Part shown: piece after piece, positions 4,501-7,633 of the stretch | Layout of the letters: every line of letters starts with the position of its first letter | How positions within the stretch are numbered: position 1 is the stretch's first letter | DNA from: Candidatus Poribacteria bacterium | GTDB lineage: Bacteria > Poribacteria > WGA-4E > WGA-3G | Length of the DNA stretch: 7,633 nt | Reading direction: 5' to 3' | Assembly (NCBI GenBank): GCA_028818995.1 | Contig: JAPPMR010000359.1 | Location: 1 to 7,633, forward strand | Position numbers and translations under genes: made by a program | The notes under the pieces: model-generated | What the model was told of the DNA's origin: nothing | Seen by the model: the letters and a program-made list of their open reading frames with translations, nothing else | The model's database searches: none

Positions 4501-7250
4501 ACTTTACGCCGCGTGTGCCAACGGCATTGTTGAAAGTCTCTGGCGACGCACAATCAGGTAAAGCAGGCGCAGCCTTACAACCGTTTGTCGTTGAAGTCAA
4601 AGACGCTGGCGGATACCCGTTCGCGGGAGTTCCGATTACCTTTGCTGTGACTGTTGGAGACGGAACGCTCTCCATTGAGGAAACCATCACGGACGCTGCT
4701 GGTAGAGCACAGAGCACCCTTACGCTCGGGGATATGGAGACAATCATTAGCGTCTCTGCCGAGAAAATTCCTACGCCAACCTACTTCACAGCAGGCGGAA
4801 GTATCAATACATTTAATCCTGTGCTCCGCGATGCGCTCGCGAAATTGCTTGCTGAGTACAATAGTAGCACAACCACACCGACAACAATGGAGGGATATTT
4901 AGCAAGTGTCACCAGACTTGATCTGTCTGCCCTCGGGATTCGCGACTTAAGTGGGTTAGAAACCGCAACAAAACTGGAATACCTCTCTCTTTCCGAAAAC
5001 GGTATCTCAGACATCCCCGATTTAGCCAGTTTAACAGCACTGCAAGACTTAGTCCTTTCCAAAAACAGTATCACGGATATTTCAGCATTGGCAGGCTTAA
5101 CTGTTTTACAGAACCTCTGGCTTGATGATAACAATATCTCAGATGTCTCCATGTTGTCGGGACTGCTGGCACTGAAGCATTTATATCTTGCTGGCAATAA
5201 CATCACAAATATTTCGCCGTTGACAAAATTAACCGCTTTGACACACCTTGAACTTGGAACCCAACGTTTAGACTACGCTTCCCTCTACACGTACATTCCG
5301 GCACTTCAAGCGAGAGGCGTGGATGTCCAGTTTACAGACCGCGTGGCAACGGTGTTGTCAAAAGTATCTGGCGACGCGCCATCGGGTAAAGCAGGCGCAG
5401 CCTTACAACCGTTTGTCGTTGAAGTCAAAGACGCGGAAGGATACCCGTTCGCGGGAGTCCCCGTCACCTTTTTCGTGACTGCTGGGGATGGCACGCTTTC
5501 CGTTGAGGAAACTGAAACCGATGCAGACGGTAGAGCCGAAAGCACCCTTACGCTTGGAGACACGGATACAACCGTCACGGTCTCTATTGAGCAAGATGGA
5601 ATCCAGACCACTTTTACCGCCAGACGCACAAGAGAAGTTAGAAATGTTTACGAGAAAATTACAGGTCCATGGCTCTGGATGATTGCACCAACGGAACCCT
5701 GGCGAGGAGGGGCAGCTTCTACCGATATAGATTCACTTGCTGCTGCCAGTGGTGGTGCCGTCACTGAAACTATGATCGCAACACAGGGAGCAAATGAAGG
5801 AGACAAAGTTGGACAGTTGATGTGGACACTGGGTAAGATTTCCGCTACTGGCTGGGACAATGTCAACGACACTGTTACTCGGATAGGCTTAGGACAAGGT
5901 GATATCAACGACCACTCATCTTATGCCCTGATTATCTTGGAATCTGCTACAAGCCAACAAAACGTACCCATGAAAGTCGGTAGTGATGATTCCATTAAGG
6001 TTTGGCTGAATGGGAAAGTTGTTCATAAGAAGCCGATCAATCGGGGTGCCAGCAATTTCCGAGATCACTTCAGCGTTAACTTGCAACAAGGCGATAACAT
6101 TTTGCTCGTGAAGGTGAGTGAACGCGGAGGTGCCTGGAGCATGTTCGTTGGTGTTGGTGGTGAAGACGTTACGCCTGCTTACAAATCACTCGGTGAAAGT
6201 CCTACCGTTAGAGTTGTTGAAGAATCTACGACATTTTCGGATGACTTAGAGAATTTAGTCCTGTATCTTCCATTTGATGAAGGAACAGGAACGACTGCTA
6301 CAGACTCCTCCAAACATCAGAATCACGGTACACTTCACAAAGCAAATTGGACTCAGGGGAAATATGGGAATGCCGTTGAACTGAGTGGCGAACGCGGTGG
6401 TTGGGTTGAAGTGCCAGACGCTTCTTCTCTGGACATTACTGATGAAATTACGTTGATGGCATGGGTCCATCCAACACAGTTTACAGAGGAATGGCTCCGT
6501 ATCATCGTCAAGACTTGGACAAGTGACACTGCACCGTGGATGGTCTATGGACTCTATCAACAAGGCGGATCCAACGGAAAAACTGGCTTTATTGTGTCCG
6601 TTAACGGAGGTCAAGAGGCACGTTGTGGGAATGGACCCAGTCCCCAGTTACCCCTGAATACATGGACACACCTTGCTGCAACTTACGATGGCATTCGGAT
6701 GAAACTTTACTATAACGGTGAGTTGAAAGTAGAAACGTCGGCAACGGGGAAAATCGATACCAACGACGTACCACTCTCTATTGGTAGGAATAGTGAAGGC
6801 GATCGGGAACACTACATTGGGTTGATTGACGAGGTGGCTATATGGAGGGTTGCCTTAGATGCCACCGAAATCAAACAAGCGATGGAAGGCGATATAATTA
6901 CAGAACCAATAGCCGCTGCAGCACCGACACTTAATACCTCAACAGTTATAATACCAATAGAGGCAGCACTGCTACCCAATTATCCTAATCCGTTTAACCC
7001 AGAGACATGGATTCCGTATCAATTAGCGAAACCCGCAGATGTGACGGTGCACATTTACGCGGTAAACGGTACTTTAGTTCGGACTCTATTCTTAGGGCAT
7101 CAGGTGCCAGGCAGCTATCAGAACCGCAGTCGTGCTGCATATTGGGACGGTAGAAACGCAGTCGGCGAACTTGTGGCAAGTGGCGTATATTTCTACACCT
7201 TAACCGCAGGCGACTTCACCGCCACGCGTAAAATGCTAATCCGCAAGTAA
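1506..7250 (+). CDS. Giant exported multidomain LRR / Ig-like / LamG surface protein with T9SS-type C-terminal domain
   Basis: This 1914-residue protein opens with a signal peptide: KK, a Leu-rich core, and probable cleavage after S-H-A (25-27). Domains in order: an unrecognised beta-rich N-terminal region (about 28-338); an acidic linker (about 340-353, DEDNDEE); LRR block 1 of about 16 repeats (365-777), ending in six regular 22-residue internalin-like units of type NNISDISPLTGLTN; a Pro/Thr linker (781-805); LRR block 2 (806-1003); an invasin/Big-1-like Ig domain (1004-1089, VSGDA at 1011); LRR block 3 (about 1104-1279); a second Ig domain (1280-1374, VSGDA at 1287); a PA14-like jelly roll (about 1378-1560, with VGSDDSIKVWLNG near 1491 and a late NILLVKVSERGGAW); LamG/concanavalin A-like domain (about 1582-1796, with YLPFDEGTG, WTHLAATYDG and IDEVAIW); and a FlgD-like/T9SS-type C-terminal domain (1822-1914, LPNYPNPFNPETW to MLIRK). 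Each LRR block has its own N-cap (a helical R-x-x-L segment, then T-M-x-x-Y/F-x-A) and C-cap (IPxLQxxGVxVxF). There are no enzyme motifs. A cell-surface binding or adhesion role, perhaps towards a host or polysaccharide, is inferred. Export by a type IX-like route is suggested only by the C-terminus. It is the second gene of an operon with the LolA-like gene. Confidence 0.95.
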   Translation: MMHNFKKVFYIVCLLLLLLVCYQNSHAALISKGVTYKAEFKPFGDSLKWQHSIPAEFESPIALGFEFFLSGGTLTAELGGNMSFDSETHIIALQGTSGRMHSDGGVGLGGDITINTTIPLSTFGEGASLPINYKQGIPEFPDISKSWDKSETFNSFLLSGSQPESVTMEVGIPKLVTEKISAVRLGMILGKAIVTRRAPIPKVVDQLIIDPLMDELVDYITEYVDGRIEVHGGLVGDLKLAGEAIVVNGGTITSENQTILAPDVDPNADTYEVRSTYMENFTYTLDFVADGNISAYLRTSDLVIWDYNREIPSQRIPILPEKTFDLAFTTNPNPIIFPLNGEDEDNDEETNNIDCEIANSSNATHPVTPATTGQILDSALLNELRTEYLNRYNVEQAINGLPRITMAEFIAQVTELELRSDDIRDVSGLNAAKNLERLDLRWTSIRNVSLADLTSLKSLELPHTTCLSLTGLTALATSRHLVDDLHYSTSSRNVSLVGLTSLKSLSLSAPPSDYLGNIYLEGLTSLGRLNIFDNISSISLVGLTNLGAVDFQYGVDNIPNVSVQELPALRILHLNSKNVSHISLNGLPALRVLDVSGNKLPETSFSFTGLTALEHLYFHSNNISNVSPFAELTTLKVLNISGNNISDISSFTRLTNLEDLDISWNDISDISSLTGLTNLKSVKLIGNNISDISPLTGLTNLELVILTDNHISDISPLTGLTNLTVLYLRDNNISDISPLTGLTNLKYLYIERNPLNHSSIHTHIPILQANGVGVLFTPTREYPPVVVETDETPDPTPPTTAEVFHTPEIRDALTEKLSEYNEETTTPLTMETYLAELSSLSLEARGIRNLSGLEEATKLQYLFLSDNDISDMSALASLTELKGLGISRNSISDISALAGATNLLNLWLDDNNILDISALQGLTALRGLYLGGNSIRDITPLTGLTELRHLSLGNNPVSDISALEGLTALTDVDLGTQHLDYPLIYTQIPALQTKGVKVHFTPRVPTALLKVSGDAQSGKAGAALQPFVVEVKDAGGYPFAGVPITFAVTVGDGTLSIEETITDAAGRAQSTLTLGDMETIISVSAEKIPTPTYFTAGGSINTFNPVLRDALAKLLAEYNSSTTTPTTMEGYLASVTRLDLSALGIRDLSGLETATKLEYLSLSENGISDIPDLASLTALQDLVLSKNSITDISALAGLTVLQNLWLDDNNISDVSMLSGLLALKHLYLAGNNITNISPLTKLTALTHLELGTQRLDYASLYTYIPALQARGVDVQFTDRVATVLSKVSGDAPSGKAGAALQPFVVEVKDAEGYPFAGVPVTFFVTAGDGTLSVEETETDADGRAESTLTLGDTDTTVTVSIEQDGIQTTFTARRTREVRNVYEKITGPWLWMIAPTEPWRGGAASTDIDSLAAASGGAVTETMIATQGANEGDKVGQLMWTLGKISATGWDNVNDTVTRIGLGQGDINDHSSYALIILESATSQQNVPMKVGSDDSIKVWLNGKVVHKKPINRGASNFRDHFSVNLQQGDNILLVKVSERGGAWSMFVGVGGEDVTPAYKSLGESPTVRVVEESTTFSDDLENLVLYLPFDEGTGTTATDSSKHQNHGTLHKANWTQGKYGNAVELSGERGGWVEVPDASSLDITDEITLMAWVHPTQFTEEWLRIIVKTWTSDTAPWMVYGLYQQGGSNGKTGFIVSVNGGQEARCGNGPSPQLPLNTWTHLAATYDGIRMKLYYNGELKVETSATGKIDTNDVPLSIGRNSEGDREHYIGLIDEVAIWRVALDATEIKQAMEGDIITEPIAAAAPTLNTSTVIIPIEAALLPNYPNPFNPETWIPYQLAKPADVTVHIYAVNGTLVRTLFLGHQVPGSYQNRSRAAYWDGRNAVGELVASGVYFYTLTAGDFTATRKMLIRK
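3366..3761 (+). repeat. Tandem array of six 66-bp LRR-coding units
   Basis: The TATCTC core of successive units recurs at an exact 66-bp spacing (3371, 3437, 3503, 3569, 3635, 3701), coding residues 621-752. Each unit is a 42-bp framework segment followed by a 24-bp segment coding the beta strand. In units 4-6 (frameworks at 3564-3605, 3630-3671 and 3696-3737) the framework differs by only one or two bases. The 24-bp segments of units 5 and 6 agree at only about half their positions. Units 1-3 are progressively less similar. The array is in frame, so gain or loss of units would keep the protein intact. Confidence 0.9.
3921..4779 (+). repeat. LRR-plus-Ig module, copy A
   Basis: Codes an LRR cap, six to seven LRR units and a Big-1-like Ig domain. 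It is paralogous to the module at 4815-5607. The cap aligns with copy B at an offset of 894 bp, but the Ig part aligns at 828 bp. The difference is exactly one 66-bp LRR unit, so copy A has one more repeat. A 50-bp stretch at 4557-4606 is identical to 5385-5434, and 4611-4630 to 5439-5458. Confidence 0.9.
4815..5607 (+). repeat. LRR-plus-Ig module, copy B
   Basis: Second copy of the module, with one LRR unit fewer than copy A. The strongest DNA identity lies in the Ig half. The LRR half and the cap are diverged at DNA level but clearly alike in protein, sharing LWLDDNN and the cap phrase L-S-G-L-E-x-A-T-K-L. Tandem duplication followed by local gene conversion of the Ig part is a plausible history. 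Confidence 0.9.
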
Positions 7251-7266
7251 AAGATTGGGAAGTGTA

Positions 7267-7303
7267 GGAGGCTGGGGGTTGAGAAGTTTGATTCCCAGCC
7301 TTC
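7267..7303 (+). terminator. Hairpin after the surface-protein gene, possible operon terminator
   Basis: GGCTGGG (7270-7276) pairs perfectly with CCCAGCC (7294-7300) over a 17-base loop. A-T, G-T and G-C pairs extend the stem outward to 7267/7303. It starts 16 bases after the stop codon. The bases that follow are pyrimidine-rich (TATCTCTC) rather than a true T-tract, so intrinsic termination is possible but not assured. An mRNA 3'-end stabilising role is an alternative. Confidence 0.5.
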
Positions 7304-7373
7304 CTATCTCTCACCCTTCCATCCACAAGAATCCCATAATCCGTGCAATCCGCGATTTTGCGGCGTACTTGAA

Positions 7374-7389
7374 GAAACACCCAAGCAAA
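7374..7389 (+). repeat. Dispersed repeat, copy 3
   Basis: GAAACACCCAAGCAAA matches 16 of the 17 bases of the copies at 630-646 (same strand) and 298-314 (opposite strand), with A to T at the last position. Its presence more than 6 kb away in another intergenic space shows the motif is dispersed, not a local duplication. Confidence 0.65.
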
Positions 7390-7406
7390 TACCCTCAGCA
7401 AAAACC

Positions 7407-7427
7407 CTAAATGCGACGTGCATTTAG
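7407..7427. repeat. Palindrome CTAAATGC-n5-GCATTTAG upstream of a promoter
   Basis: Two perfectly complementary 8-bp arms (7407-7414 and 7420-7427) flank GACGT. The right arm ends nine bases before the -35 hexamer of the promoter at 7437-7465. The position would suit a dimeric regulator binding site, but it sits within repeat-like sequence and could equally be part of a dispersed repeat. A similar CATTTAGATAAAAA string occurs at 477-490. Confidence 0.45.
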
Positions 7428-7436
7428 ACAAAAACG

Positions 7437-7465
7437 TTGCGTTCTCCAGAAAAATGCTGTATAAT
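7437..7465 (+). promoter_or_regulatory. Sigma-70-like promoter for the downstream gene
   Basis: A perfect -10 hexamer TATAAT (7460-7465) lies 17 bases after TTGCGT (7437-7442), which keeps the TTG of the -35 consensus. The expected start of transcription is near 7472, giving a leader of about 94 bases before ATG 7566. AT-rich sequence follows the -10 box. Confidence 0.6.
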
Positions 7466-7498
7466 AAGTAAAAATATAACCTAAACATTCCACTGTAG

Positions 7499-7532
7499 GC
7501 GGGAGGGACATCGCGGTTGCAACACCTCCTGC
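7499..7532 (+). other. Leader hairpin in the 5' UTR of the downstream gene
   Basis: GCGGGAGG (7499-7506) pairs with CCTCCTGC (7525-7532) through 8 pairs, one of them G-T, around an 18-base loop. It leaves the ribosome site at 7551-7556 free, so no simple occlusion is predicted. It matches no riboswitch class I recognise and may again be a genomic repeat. Confidence 0.4.
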
Positions 7533-7550
7533 ACCAGCAAAATTGTTACA

Positions 7551-7556
7551 AGAGGA
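7551..7556 (+). promoter_or_regulatory. Ribosome binding site of the right-edge gene
   Basis: AGAGGA lies 9 bases before ATG 7566 and is the same hexamer used by the LolA-like gene, which supports the start choice. Confidence 0.6.
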
Positions 7557-7565
7557 TTTTCTCAG

Positions 7566-7633
7566 ATGGCGTATAGCAATTTTACTTTAGACACAGTGCT
7601 GGAAGCGTTTGATTTAGAAGAGGTTGATGCCGC
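7566..7633 (+). CDS. N-terminal fragment of an unidentified protein
   Basis: ATG 7566 opens a frame that runs off the right edge after 22 complete codons (MAYSNFTLDTVLEAFDLEEV...). It has a good ribosome site and an upstream promoter, and no signal peptide, so it is probably cytoplasmic. The M-x-Y-S-x-F-T-L-x-x-V-x-x-x-F-x-L opening resembles, from memory, the start of a family of hypothetical proteins common in cyanobacteria and some uncultured phyla. No function can be given from so few residues. Confidence 0.6.
   Translation, partial: MAYSNFTLDTVLEAFDLEEVDA

Larger units (their letters stand above)
7251..7565. other. Non-coding region between the surface protein and the next gene
   Basis: No credible gene is present on either strand. 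From left to right it contains a hairpin just after the stop, a small CCGC-GATTTT-GCGG stem (7350-7363), a third copy of the dispersed repeat, two 12-mers AGCAAATACCCT/AGCAAAAACCCT at a 13-bp period (7384-7408), a palindrome, a sigma-70-like promoter and a leader with a hairpin. The antisense open frame at 7216-7488 runs through these repeats and lacks protein-like character. Confidence 0.75.

Noticed and set aside
4478..5629. Antisense open frames over the two Ig-like domains (4478-4747 and 5306-5629)
   Set aside because: They resemble each other only because the sense strand is duplicated there, and neither has a ribosome site or protein-like features.
7216..7488. 90-codon antisense open frame at the 3' end of the surface-protein gene
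   Set aside because: It covers the terminator-like hairpin, dispersed repeat, palindrome and promoter and looks like a chance open frame.

Overview
The window reads as a fragment of a moderate-GC Gram-negative genome. The best fit is Candidatus Poribacteria or a close relative. The reasons are the C-terminal sorting-type domain opening with LPNYPNPFNPETWIPYQLA and ending in MLIRK, the combination of LamG, bacterial Ig-like and leucine-rich repeat (LRR) domains, the formylglycine-enzyme-like gene fragment, and intergenic regions full of short dispersed repeats. This is a judgement from recognised sequence style, not from a database search.

Layout, all genes on the + strand. (1) Positions 2-241 are the last 79 codons of an FGE/SUMF1-fold protein. 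(2) Positions 242-782 are non-coding and rich in repeats: an imperfect inverted-repeat element around 402-548 with a perfect 12-bp hairpin, an inverted pair of a 17-bp motif, and three copies of an 11-bp motif. (3) Positions 783-1496 encode a secreted LolA-fold-like periplasmic protein of 237 aa. (4) Nine bases later, 1506-7250 encodes an exported 1914-aa modular surface protein. Its order is signal peptide, unrecognised N-terminal domain, large LRR solenoid, LRR plus Ig-like module, second LRR plus Ig-like module, PA14-like jelly roll, LamG, and a FlgD-like/T9SS-type C-terminal domain. (5) Positions 7251-7565 are non-coding, with a hairpin that may end the operon, a further copy of the dispersed repeat, a palindrome, a good sigma-70-like promoter and a 5' UTR hairpin. 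(6) Positions 7566-7633 are the first 22 codons of another gene.

Genes 3 and 4 almost certainly form a two-gene operon. The inferred picture is a periplasmic lipid- or protein-binding factor co-expressed with a very large, probably surface-anchored adhesin or recognition protein. The most notable signal lies in the first LRR block. Three consecutive 66-bp units share an almost invariant 42-bp framework segment, while the adjoining 24-bp segments encoding the concave, ligand-facing strand are strongly diverged. That is the pattern expected of an LRR recognition surface under diversification. A second notable signal is a duplicated LRR-Ig module whose register shifts by exactly one 66-bp repeat unit between copies.
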